Translations under genes and position numbers: made by a program
Source of the DNA: Leptospira kemamanensis
Lineage (GTDB): Bacteria > Spirochaetota > Leptospiria > Leptospirales > Leptospiraceae
Assembly (NCBI RefSeq): GCF_004769665.1
Contig: NZ_RQGG01000013.1
Coordinates: forward strand, 316,674-380,673
Direction of reading: 5' to 3'
DNA length: 64,000 nucleotides
Notes under the pieces: generated by a model
Database searches by the model: none
What the model was told of the DNA's origin: nothing
The model's input: only the letters and a program-made list of their open reading frames with translations
Shown here: positions 9,601-18,937 of the stretch, one piece after another
Layout of the letters: every line of letters begins with the position of its first letter
Numbering within the stretch: position 1 is the first letter of the stretch

Positions 9601-10833
9601 TTAAATCAAATACTCAAATAAATTTTCATCTTGGTTAATTAAAGTAAAATTCAGATGAAATTCTCTCATTCGATCCAAAAGACATTGAAAGTCATCTTTT
9701 GATTTGAGTTCGATTCCAATGAGAGCGGGTCCAGATTCTTTGTTATTTTTTTGGATGAATTCAAAGCGTACGATGTCATCGTTAGGTCCTAAAATTTCAT
9801 TCAAAAATTGTTTGAGTGCTCCTGGTTTTTGCGCAAAACGAACGATGAAATATTGTTTCAGACCTTCATATAGTAAAGATCGTTCTTTGATCTCTTGCAT
9901 ACGATCTATATCGTTATTTCCACCACTTAAAATACAAACGACTGTTTTGCCTCGAATTTGATCTTTGTAATCATCTAATGCAGTGATACTAAGAGAACCT
10001 GCAGGTTCACTGACAATCGCATCTAAATTATATAAATTTAAAATGGTTGTACATACCTTTCCTTCAGGAACAAGGCGTAAATCATCTAACACGGATTGAC
10101 AAACCGGAAAGGTGAGATCCCCTACTTTTTTTACAGCTGCCCCATCCACAAATTTTTCAATTTTATCGAGGACAACAGGTTTTCCATGATTGAGAGCCTC
10201 TTTCATGGAAGGTGCACCAAAGGGTTCTGCTCCAATGATTTTAGTCTTTGGGGAATGATTTTTAAAATAGGTACCAACTCCTGCGCATAATCCACCTCCA
10301 CCAATTGGTAGAAATAGGTAATCAATCCCACTTAAGTCTAATAAAATTTCTTTTCCAACGGTTCCTTGCCCTTCCATAATTTTTGGATGATCAAATGGAG
10401 GAATAAACGACATGTGATTTTCTTTTGCAAAAAGAATCGCTTCCTTTTGGCATTCATCAAAGGTATCACCAACTAATTTGATTTCGATGAATTCACCACC
10501 AAACATGCGTACTTGATTGATTTTCTGTTTGGGAGTCACTTCTGGCATATAAATCACACCAAAAATTTGGAGTAATTGACAAGAATAGGCAACCCCTTGT
10601 GCATGATTGCCTGCACTTGCACAAACAACGCCCCTTTTTCTTTCGTCCAAAGTCAAACTTTGGATCATATTGTAAGCTCCTCTAATTTTATAAGAGCGAA
10701 CTACTTGTAAGTCTTCCCGTTTGAAGTAAATGTTAGCTCCATAGACAGAAGAGAGGCGTGTATGGTATTGTAATGGGGTATGATGGATGATGGGTTTTAG
10801 AATTTCGTAAGCGGAATCAATCTCTAACTGCAT
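9601..10833 (-). CDS. ilvA: Threonine ammonia-lyase (threonine dehydratase)
   Basis: 410 residues from the ATG at 10833 (MQLEIDSAYE); the frame is open further upstream, to 10911, but without homology. Fold-type II PLP enzyme: Lys49 in RSYKIRGAYN, the substrate loop SAGNHAQG, and the phosphate-binding GGGGLCAG. A C-terminal ACT-like segment (ERSLLYEGLKQYFIVRFAQKPGALKQF...) suggests allosteric control, as in the short biosynthetic form. It deaminates threonine to 2-oxobutyrate. Leptospira is known for making isoleucine from pyruvate via citramalate, so the enzyme may be catabolic or a second source of 2-oxobutyrate. Minus strand, downstream of flaB but separated from it by a strong terminator. 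Confidence 0.9.
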   Translation of the reverse strand: MQLEIDSAYEILKPIIHHTPLQYHTRLSSVYGANIYFKREDLQVVRSYKIRGAYNMIQSLTLDERKRGVVCASAGNHAQGVAYSCQLLQIFGVIYMPEVTPKQKINQVRMFGGEFIEIKLVGDTFDECQKEAILFAKENHMSFIPPFDHPKIMEGQGTVGKEILLDLSGIDYLFLPIGGGGLCAGVGTYFKNHSPKTKIIGAEPFGAPSMKEALNHGKPVVLDKIEKFVDGAAVKKVGDLTFPVCQSVLDDLRLVPEGKVCTTILNLYNLDAIVSEPAGSLSITALDDYKDQIRGKTVVCILSGGNNDIDRMQEIKERSLLYEGLKQYFIVRFAQKPGALKQFLNEILGPNDDIVRFEFIQKNNKESGPALIGIELKSKDDFQCLLDRMREFHLNFTLINQDENLFEYLI

Positions 10834-10887
10834 GTGAAGAACTTTGAACCACTCATTTGTTTTGTTGGAATTAAAAAAAAGAAAATC

Positions 10888-10938
10888 GAGAAACCAAAGC
10901 CGGGGCCCCAACCACCCTGCCCGGGACTTTGGTTTCTC
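10888..10938 (-). terminator. Intrinsic terminator of flaB
   Basis: GAGAAACCAAAG (10888-10899) is the exact inverse complement of CTTTGGTTTCTC (10927-10938), a 12-base-pair stem with a GC-rich interior that can pair further (CCGGG/CCCGG). On the minus strand it is followed by GATTTTC and a run of T. It lies 9 bases past the flaB stop. Confidence 0.85.
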
Positions 10939-10946
10939 TTATCCTA

Positions 10947-11889
<943 letters not shown>

Positions 11890-11924
11890 TTTCAAGATAA
11901 GGATCGGTCATTCTGGGAGGGAGG

Positions 11925-11953
11925 ATAATAGGGAAAATGAAATAAAATTTGAA
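11925..11953 (-). promoter_or_regulatory. Candidate promoter of flaB
   Basis: On the minus strand, TTCAAA (11948-11953), 17 bases, TATTAT (11925-11930), a fair sigma-70 match. A CCGAT core also occurs at 11903-11907, but no matching sigma-28 -35 lies at the right distance. Transcription from here would give a leader of about 120 bases. Confidence 0.3.
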
Positions 11954-12035
11954 TAAAAACAGAACTTCCCCTTTTCTAAAATATGTCCTAGGAATTCTAT
12001 GGAATTGGATTCCAAGAAAAGGCAGGCTTTTTCCC

Positions 12036-12983
12036 GTGTTAGAGACAATTTATTTAGCGAACCCCCGAGGATTTTGTGCTGGAGTGAAATATGCGATCTC
12101 CTATGTCGAAACGGCATTTCAGGAAAACCCAGATTCACCTCTTTATGTTCGAAAAGAAATCGTTCATAACCAAAGAGTGGTCGAGGAAATGAAAAAAAAG
12201 GGAATCCGATTCATCAGCGAACTGAATGAAGTACCAGATGGAGCAACTGTTGTGTTTTCAGCCCATGGAGTGTCCCCAGAAGTGGTAAAAGAAGCAACGG
12301 AACGTAAAATGAAAATTGGGGATGCCACTTGCCCCCTTGTCAACCGGGTCCATAAAAAAGCCCGCAATATCAAAGATACCCACCAAATCATCTACATTGG
12401 CCACAAAGGTCATGACGAAGCCATTGGAACCATGGGCGAAGCGGAAATGTATTTGGTAGAATCTCCTGAGGATGTGGAAACCTTACAAAATAAAATCAAT
12501 CAGGACAAACCATTAACGTATTTGATGCAAACTACTCTCTCTGTAGCGGATACCAAAAACATCGTCAAAAAAATCGAAGAGGTATTTCCTCACGTAGAAC
12601 ACCCGCAAAAAGATGACATTTGTTATGCGACCACGGAAAGACAAGATGCCGTACAAAAAATGTTAGAATCTGTAGATGCCATGTTAGTCATTGGTGCTGA
12701 AAACTCATCCAATTCGGTTCGCCTTTGTCAATTAGCAAAGAAAACAAGACCTGCCAGTTTCCAAATTTCCAAAAAAGAAGATGTAAATCCAGATCATATC
12801 ATCAGTTCCAATATCAAAATTTTAGGAATTACGGCAGGTGCTTCCAGCCCACAAGTTTTGGTGGATGAAATTGTAGAAGAAATCCTAAAACACTTTCCCA
12901 AGGCAACTGTATCTTTGTTTCCGGAAAGTCGCGAAGATACAATGAGTTTCAAACTTCCGAAAGAATTACTAAAGCAGTATTAG
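12036..12983 (+). CDS. ispH: 4-hydroxy-3-methylbut-2-enyl diphosphate reductase IspH (LytB)
   Basis: 315 residues from GTG 12036 (start LETIYLANPRGFCAG), the normal length. The open frame goes back to 11949, but that extension has no family similarity. The three Fe-S ligands are Cys14 (GFCAG), Cys99 (DATCPLV) and Cys196 (DICYATTERQ). Other family motifs seen are HNQRVVEEM, FSAHGVSP and GAENSSNSVRL. It carries out the last step of the MEP isoprenoid pathway, giving IPP and DMAPP, with an oxygen-sensitive 4Fe-4S cluster. It stands 1 base before the histidine kinase gene and so heads the long signalling run. Confidence 0.93.
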   Translation: MLETIYLANPRGFCAGVKYAISYVETAFQENPDSPLYVRKEIVHNQRVVEEMKKKGIRFISELNEVPDGATVVFSAHGVSPEVVKEATERKMKIGDATCPLVNRVHKKARNIKDTHQIIYIGHKGHDEAIGTMGEAEMYLVESPEDVETLQNKINQDKPLTYLMQTTLSVADTKNIVKKIEEVFPHVEHPQKDDICYATTERQDAVQKMLESVDAMLVIGAENSSNSVRLCQLAKKTRPASFQISKKEDVNPDHIISSNIKILGITAGASSPQVLVDEIVEEILKHFPKATVSLFPESREDTMSFKLPKELLKQY

Positions 12984-12984
12984 T

Positions 12985-14613
12985 ATGATTTTAGATCCCC
13001 TGTCCTTGTTTCAAGCTTCCCTGGAAGGAAATGACTCAGGGACAGCGATTCTAATGATCGATTCACAAACAAAATCCTACGAGATTTTGTTACAAAACTC
13101 AATCTATACCGAACTTGCAAAAGAATTTGATAGCCGTTTTTTTTTAAAAAACAAAATCAAAACAAATGACTTTAACACTGAAATCATCTACAAAGTAGAT
13201 GGTAAAATTTTAGAAACTTCCTTCGGACATTTTGATTACACAAAGGGAATTCCAGGAAAACAATATACAAAGTTTTTTGTAAAAGACATCACCATCAAAC
13301 AAAAACAAGAAGAAGAAATTGCCTGGCGCCTTCGATTTGAATTAGGTGTTGCCTCCTCCATCCAAATCCTCATCCAAAAACCATCCATCAGAGAGAGTTT
13401 ACCACAAGCACTCTACCAACTTCTTTATTTCACAGAAATGGATTCGATATTTTTCTTAAAACATATGGAAACCACAGAAACAGATATTGAAAACTTTGAA
13501 ATTTGGGTGAACGAACGTAAATCAACAGATTTCCCTTTATTACCCACAAAATTTCAAAATTTAAATTGGAACAGGGAAGGAATCAACCGGTGGATTCATA
13601 AATTAAAGAATGGAAAACTCATTTATTTACAAAAAGAAAAAGCCCTTCCCAAAGAGAAATGGTATTTTGAAGAATCCAAAGTGGAAACCTTGTTATGGAT
13701 TCCCGTACATTTTGAAAATCAATTCTTAGGCATTATGGGATTTCAAAAACACACTCCCAATTTTGTCATCCATCATGAAAACTTACTCATCTTCCAAACA
13801 GTCAGCCGCTGGATGGGTTTATTTGTACAAAGAGACAAAGACTTAACTGAATTAAATCGTTATAAATCGAGTTTGGAGTCCCTTGTCTTAGAACGAACGT
13901 TAGACCTCAGTCGTACCAAAGAAGAATTGGAACGTGCCTACAAAGCGAAAACAGAATTCTTAGCTCATGTAAGCCACGAACTACGTACTCCACTCAATTC
14001 TATCATTGGATTTTCCAAACTCATCCAATTACCAGAAGCAGATGAAACGGGAAAAGAATATTTAAATTATATTTATTCGGGTGGTACACGACTGCTAAAA
14101 ATGATCAATGAAATCTTACATTTGATGAAAATAGAATCGGGGCAAATCGAATTAAAAATCGCGGAATTCAAACCAGAAGAGATTTGTAGGCAGGCATTGG
14201 AACTCATTAAACCCCAAGCCGATGCTAAACGAATGGAAATTCGTTTTTATCCACCCATCCAATCAAAATCTCTGGTTTCAGACAGTGGAAAAATCCAACA
14301 AATCCTTTTGAATTTATTATCTAACGCGATCAAATATGCGAATCATTCCTTCGTTGAATTCCATTGCGAATGGAATGATTCTAATCTTTTATTCAAGGTC
14401 AAAGATTTTGGTCCGGGCATTCCTAAAGAAGATCAGAATCGCATCTTTCACAGTTTTACAAGGCTCTATGACGACGGTCAAATCGAAGGAACAGGACTCG
14501 GTTTATCCATTTCACAAGGTTTGGCAGAAAAACTGGGTGGGAAAATTGAACTCACCTCCCTTGTCGGCGAAGGATCCACATTTACTCTCATAATCCCTGA
14601 AAATAGAAAATAA
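12985..14613 (+). CDS. Soluble sensor histidine kinase with PAS/GAF-like N-terminus
   Basis: 542 residues, no transmembrane segments. Residues ~1-110 look like a PAS-type sensor (ending KFFVKDITIKQKQEEE). Residues ~120-285 resemble a GAF domain (VETLLWIPVHFENQFLGIMGFQKH...). A coiled-coil linker follows. The HisKA domain has His331 in HVSHELRTPLNS, and the HATPase has N (LLSNAIKYA), G1 (DFGPGIP) and G2 (GTGLGLSIS) boxes. The start ATG is 1 base after the ispH stop, so the genes are translationally coupled. Its likely partners are the REC proteins just downstream. What it senses is unknown; a cytoplasmic cue is inferred. Confidence 0.85.
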   Translation: MILDPLSLFQASLEGNDSGTAILMIDSQTKSYEILLQNSIYTELAKEFDSRFFLKNKIKTNDFNTEIIYKVDGKILETSFGHFDYTKGIPGKQYTKFFVKDITIKQKQEEEIAWRLRFELGVASSIQILIQKPSIRESLPQALYQLLYFTEMDSIFFLKHMETTETDIENFEIWVNERKSTDFPLLPTKFQNLNWNREGINRWIHKLKNGKLIYLQKEKALPKEKWYFEESKVETLLWIPVHFENQFLGIMGFQKHTPNFVIHHENLLIFQTVSRWMGLFVQRDKDLTELNRYKSSLESLVLERTLDLSRTKEELERAYKAKTEFLAHVSHELRTPLNSIIGFSKLIQLPEADETGKEYLNYIYSGGTRLLKMINEILHLMKIESGQIELKIAEFKPEEICRQALELIKPQADAKRMEIRFYPPIQSKSLVSDSGKIQQILLNLLSNAIKYANHSFVEFHCEWNDSNLLFKVKDFGPGIPKEDQNRIFHSFTRLYDDGQIEGTGLGLSISQGLAEKLGGKIELTSLVGEGSTFTLIIPENRK

Positions 14614-14640
14614 AGGTATTGAACCAATTGGAATTTAGGA

Positions 14641-14661
14641 ATAGAATTTCCGATATTCTAT
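14641..14661 (+). promoter_or_regulatory. Inverted repeat directly before the REC-ATPase start codon
   Basis: ATAGAAT (14641-14647) and ATTCTAT (14655-14661) form a perfect 7-base-pair stem with a 7-base loop that ends on the base before ATG 14662. No purine-rich ribosome site is seen between the repeat and the ATG. It could limit translation of the gene or be a protein-binding site. Confidence 0.35.
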
Positions 14662-15942
14662 ATGGTGGAACCAAACGAACTAAATCTAATATCTGTTTCC
14701 AAAACAGAACGTCTTCGACGACCCAATGAACCAATCCTTATCATTGAAGATAAAAAAGAAAACCAAGTTCTCTTAGAAGGAATTTGCAAACGGATCGGTG
14801 TGGTTTCGGAAGTAGCTGAAAATGGAGACATCGCCTTAAAAATGGCGAAACAAAAACATTATAGTTTGTTTTTGGTGGATCTGATGATGCCAGTGATGGA
14901 TGGCAAAACCTTCATCGCCGAACATAATAAACTCGAACCAAATGCAGTGTATATCGTTCAAACAGCGATTGATCAAACAGAAGAAATCATAGAAGTGATG
15001 AAATTGGGTGTTTATGATTATCTAATCAAACCTCTTCATGTAGAAATTGTATCTGATCGTTTGGAAAAGGCATTAGAATACGTCTACTTAAAGAGAATGG
15101 AAGCACTTCTCATTGATGAAGAGAAAAAAGAACTCAAAAGCCAATTGGAATGGCTCAACTACAAAGAGTCTCACAGAAAAACAACGGAAGTCAATGCTGA
15201 ACTCAATTCCATTTTGAATTTAAAAACCACAATGATGCAAGGCTCAGGTCTTGGCGCCATGACAACTCTCATCGATACGATTGATAAAATCAAAAAAGAG
15301 GAAAACGGAAATTATCTCATTCAAAAAGAATACTGGGATTTACTCGCTGAAAACCAAGACCACAACATAACAATGTTAAAAGGTCTAGATTTAGCAGTGG
15401 AAATCATCCAATCCAAATTCACTTTAAAAAAAGTATCTAGCGACATTCTATTGTCACTTTTACCCGATATCACAAAGGAATTTCACAAGGAATTGAATGA
15501 CAAACAGATCAAAGTCAATTTACCAGTTGTGAAACAAATGGTGACTTTGGAGATGGATATCGAATCCATTAAAATCATTCTCTTTGAAATTTTTACGAAT
15601 GGTTTAAAGTATTCCAAACAAAACTCTAATTTTGATATTTTTGTTACCTTTGTAGATGGTTATTTTTGTTTGTCTGCCAAAAACAATGTGATTGAAGACG
15701 ATTATGCAAAACAACTACTCCATGCCGAAAAAAAATTAGTAGAACCTTTTTACCGCATTCATCCCCCAGTAGAAAGTTTTTACCACAAAGAAAAATTTAG
15801 TTTAGGTCTTGGACTTACGATGGTTGATTTTATCTTACAAAAACACAATGGAATGTTTTTTATCCGAAATGCCATCGACCATACAACGGAAACAAAGGCA
15901 AATTGTGTGATCGCCGAAATCTTTCTCCCAATTCAAACATAA
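14662..15942 (+). CDS. Response regulator receiver fused to a histidine-kinase-like ATPase domain
   Basis: 426 residues. A receiver domain fills ~23-145: acidic pocket E29-D30, phospho-acceptor Asp73 in LFLVDLMMP, and Lys in DYLIKPLH. A coiled-coil linker follows (~150-180), then a helical stretch and a degenerate HATPase module: N-box-like FEIFTNGLKYSK and G2-like SLGLGLTMVDF. I see no convincing H-box histidine, so it is not an obvious autokinase; it resembles REC-HATPase proteins whose output may be phosphotransfer control. It lies 48 bases after the kinase and 11 before the CheY, which suggests one pathway. Function inferred only. Confidence 0.75.
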   Translation: MVEPNELNLISVSKTERLRRPNEPILIIEDKKENQVLLEGICKRIGVVSEVAENGDIALKMAKQKHYSLFLVDLMMPVMDGKTFIAEHNKLEPNAVYIVQTAIDQTEEIIEVMKLGVYDYLIKPLHVEIVSDRLEKALEYVYLKRMEALLIDEEKKELKSQLEWLNYKESHRKTTEVNAELNSILNLKTTMMQGSGLGAMTTLIDTIDKIKKEENGNYLIQKEYWDLLAENQDHNITMLKGLDLAVEIIQSKFTLKKVSSDILLSLLPDITKEFHKELNDKQIKVNLPVVKQMVTLEMDIESIKIILFEIFTNGLKYSKQNSNFDIFVTFVDGYFCLSAKNNVIEDDYAKQLLHAEKKLVEPFYRIHPPVESFYHKEKFSLGLGLTMVDFILQKHNGMFFIRNAIDHTTETKANCVIAEIFLPIQT

Positions 15943-15953
15943 AAGGAAATCAA

Positions 15954-16319
15954 ATGAATAGAAAAATCTTAATTATCGATGATTCAGCCGTGTTCCGAAA
16001 AATCATTTCTGTCCATCTTAAAAATGCAAACTTTGATTTGATCGAAGCAGGTGATGGACTTGAAGGCTTAAAACAATTAGAAGCCAATGCCGTTGATCTA
16101 ATTGTTTCCGACATGAATATGCCGAATATGGATGGAATTAGTTTTATTAAAAAAGTAAAAGAAAATTCTAAATTTAAATTCACTCCGATCATCATGTTAA
16201 CCACAGAATCACAACCAGAAAAAAAACAGCAAGGGATGGATGCAGGTGCGAAAGCATGGTTAACCAAACCATTTTCCCCTGAAGAACTTTTGGATACAAT
16301 CACCAAGTTATTACCTTAG
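15954..16319 (+). CDS. cheY: CheY-type single-domain response regulator
   Basis: 121 residues from ATG 15954, behind AAAAGGAAA. A stand-alone receiver: acidic pair Asp9-Asp10, phospho-acceptor Asp53 (IVSDMNMPNMDG), the switch Thr in MLTTES and the conserved Lys in WLTKPFSPEEL. In a Che cluster this is a natural CheA target; phosphorylated CheY would bind the C-ring switch (FliM/FliN). Leptospira encodes several CheY proteins, so this copy may not be the main motor regulator. Confidence 0.88.
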   Translation: MNRKILIIDDSAVFRKIISVHLKNANFDLIEAGDGLEGLKQLEANAVDLIVSDMNMPNMDGISFIKKVKENSKFKFTPIIMLTTESQPEKKQQGMDAGAKAWLTKPFSPEELLDTITKLLP

Positions 16320-16321
16320 TT

Positions 16322-16693
16322 ATGGAACCAAACCAAACCATTCAAAATACAAATAGCGAAACTGAAATTGTTTGGTCAGGTTACCTTACTGTACCTTTCA
16401 TCAAGGAATGGTATGAATTGACAAAACAATGGGAAAACAACAAAGTCAAAAAGATAAAATTAAACTTAAATGACATCGAAAGGATCGACTCATCAGGGAT
16501 CCAACTTCTTCTTTTTCTTAAAAAAAGAAGTTTACAAAACCATCAAAGTTTAGAACTCCTAAACCACTCTCTCGCTGTTCTCAAAAGTTTTGATTTGCTT
16601 GGACTCGTATCTTACTTTGGGGATCGTATCAAAGTGAAAAAGGAACATTCAAATGAAGTCGAATTCCGATATGGAACAAGGAAAGTCTCCTGA
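16322..16693 (+). CDS. STAS-domain protein in the Che cluster
   Basis: 123 residues. Single STAS domain with the anti-sigma-antagonist signature RIDSSGIQLLLFLKKRSL, where the Ser of DSSG would be the phosphorylation site. It overlaps cheA by 1 base. A STAS domain between CheY and CheA is not part of the textbook pathway; it may couple the cluster to a partner switch or act as a scaffold. Its cognate kinase is not adjacent, though a phosphatase-kinase fusion lies at 28.5-31.2 kb. Confidence 0.85.
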   Translation: MEPNQTIQNTNSETEIVWSGYLTVPFIKEWYELTKQWENNKVKKIKLNLNDIERIDSSGIQLLLFLKKRSLQNHQSLELLNHSLAVLKSFDLLGLVSYFGDRIKVKKEHSNEVEFRYGTRKVS

Positions 16694-18936
16694 TGGATTT
16701 ATCGGAAGTCATAGACGCCTACCTTGTCGAATCGGAAGAGCTCTTACGAGACATGGAATCCATTTTACTTCGTACAGAATCTTCCCTTCCCTCGGATGAT
16801 GATCTCAATGCCATCTTTCGAGCAGTCCATACCATTAAAGGTACGGCTGGGATGTTTGGCTTTGATGCCACAGTTTCTTTTACACATGTAGTTGAAAATC
16901 TTTTAGACGAATTACGTTCTCATACCATTCCGTTCCAAACCTCTCTCACCGAACTACTGTTAAAAGCAAAAGACCATTTGAATTTTTTAGTAGCAGAAGA
17001 AACCAAAGGAAAAATCCCTTCTGAAAAAATTGTTTTGGGTCAAACCATCCTCGATGCGATGAAACCTTACTTACACGGAAACGAAAGTAAAGAAAACAAA
17101 TCCTTCCCAAAATTTTTGGAAACAGAGAATCAGTCCCAAGCAAAAGCAGAATCGAAAAGCGTAGACCTGAATAACAATGACGCACATGACGAAACAGGAT
17201 TTCCAAATTATCTTATATCGTTTCGCCCAAATTTAAATGTATTTTCCCATGGACTTGACCCCATCTCCTTCATTGGTTATTTAAAAAAAATAGGTACCAT
17301 TGTTTCTTTAAAAACAATCGAACAATTTTTACCAGATGCAAACGAGTTTGATCCCGAAAACTGTTATTTAGGATTTGAAATCCAATTCCAATCCGAGAAG
17401 GATTTGGATACAGTCAGCAAAGTATTTAACTTCATCGAACAAGATAGTTTTTTGCAGATTTACCCACCTGGTTTTCAAACGGCAGACCTCGTTGATTTAG
17501 CAAACCAACTTCCAGAAGAAGAAATTTATTTAGGGAATGTTTGGAAAGAAATCCAAGTGTTGGATGAAAACGGTTTTTTGGTGTATTTAGAAGAAATCAA
17601 AGCAAGAAAAACCGGATTTTCCTCCCAAACAACTGGATCCCTCACTTCTCCAACTCTAACACCTTCTCAAACATCACATCCTACACTAGAGATAGCGAAT
17701 GGAGAAAATGATTCGAAACAAACGCAGAATCTTTCCGATCCCAACAAGGAAACCACTAAATCCATCACCATCAAAGTGGATTCCAAACGAATTGACAATC
17801 TCATCAATCGTGTAGGAGAACTAGTTGTTTCTTGTGCCAATATGAACCAATTGATTGGTGATACCGAAGATTCCAACTTACAAGAATCCTCATTGCTTGT
17901 GATGCGACTTCTGAATGAAGTGAGAGAAATTTCCTTAAAACTACGAATGGTTCCCATCGGTGAAAGTTTTCAAAAGTATTCTAGAATTGTCCGAGACTTA
18001 GGAAAAGATTTACAAAAAGACATTCGACTCATCACGGAAGGGGATGAAACAGAACTGGATCGTAACATTGTCGAAAAATTAAGTGATCCCCTCACCCACC
18101 TTGTCCGCAATGCCTGTGACCACGGATTGGAATCTCCTGAAGTTCGGATCCAAAATGGAAAACCAAAACAAGGTACCATCAAACTGAATGCCTATCATGA
18201 AGCTGGTAGTGTTGTCATCGAAGTTTCAGATGATGGAAACGGAATTTCAAAAGAGAAAGTATGGAATAAGGGAGTGGAAAGAGGTTTGGTAACTGGACCT
18301 ATCCCTGATTCCGAAGAAGAAATTTATAAACTCCTCTTCCAACCAGGTTTTTCCACGGCATCCCATGTCACCAATGTTTCCGGTAGAGGGGTTGGACTGG
18401 ATGTTGTGTATAAGAATATTGAAGCCCTTCGCGGTTCCATCACAGTGAGATCTACACAGGGAAAAGGAAGTCGTTTCATTTTACGATTGCCTCTGACTCT
18501 TGCCATCATTGAAGGTTTCCTTGTAGCCGTTGGAAAAAGTCATTTCATCATCCCTATGGAAATGGTTTTAGAATGTTTACATTTTTCAGATGACCATAAA
18601 ACAGATCACAATCAATTTTTTGCACTTCGAGGGAATTTGATTCCATTCCTTCGACTGAGGGATTATTATCATTGTGAAACTAGTGCAATAGAAACCAGGG
18701 AAAACATTGTGATCGTTCGCAATGGAGATAAAAAAGCAGGAATCGTTGTTGAGAAATTGTTAGGTGAATACCAAACCGTGATTAAGCCAATGGGTTCGGT
18801 ATTCCGTCATGTAAAAGGTGTTAGCGGATCCAGTATCCTTGGGGATGGAAATGTGGCACTAATAATTGATGTTCCCTCTTTATTTGAGAGAACAATTAGC
18901 ATCGAAAATCAGAAATTAGTAAGTCGTAGAGGTTGA
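16693..18936 (+). CDS. cheA: Chemotaxis histidine kinase CheA
   Basis: 747 residues. HPt (P1) domain with phosphorylated His46 in [17 protein letters not shown]2-like middle region (~175-290) and a Ser/Thr-rich linker follow. The P3 dimerisation domain ([18 protein letters not shown]) and P4 ATPase ([40 protein letters not shown]) are intact, and the C-terminal P5 CheW-like domain couples it to CheW and receptors. It phosphorylates CheY and CheB in response to receptor arrays. Starts at the last base of the STAS gene stop; the MCP follows after 1 base. Confidence 0.95.
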   Translation: MDLSEVIDAYLVESEELLRDMESILLRTESSLPSDDDLNAIFRAVHTIKGTAGMFGFDATVSFTHVVENLLDELRSHTIPFQTSLTELLLKAKDHLNFLVAEETKGKIPSEKIVLGQTILDAMKPYLHGNESKENKSFPKFLETENQSQAKAESKSVDLNNNDAHDETGFPNYLISFRPNLNVFSHGLDPISFIGYLKKIGTIVSLKTIEQFLPDANEFDPENCYLGFEIQFQSEKDLDTVSKVFNFIEQDSFLQIYPPGFQTADLVDLANQLPEEEIYLGNVWKEIQVLDENGFLVYLEEIKARKTGFSSQTTGSLTSPTLTPSQTSHPTLEIANGENDSKQTQNLSDPNKETTKSITIKVDSKRIDNLINRVGELVVSCANMNQLIGDTEDSNLQESSLLVMRLLNEVREISLKLRMVPIGESFQKYSRIVRDLGKDLQKDIRLITEGDETELDRNIVEKLSDPLTHLVRNACDHGLESPEVRIQNGKPKQGTIKLNAYHEAGSVVIEVSDDGNGISKEKVWNKGVERGLVTGPIPDSEEEIYKLLFQPGFSTASHVTNVSGRGVGLDVVYKNIEALRGSITVRSTQGKGSRFILRLPLTLAIIEGFLVAVGKSHFIIPMEMVLECLHFSDDHKTDHNQFFALRGNLIPFLRLRDYYHCETSAIETRENIVIVRNGDKKAGIVVEKLLGEYQTVIKPMGSVFRHVKGVSGSSILGDGNVALIIDVPSLFERTISIENQKLVSRRG

Positions 18937-18937
18937 T

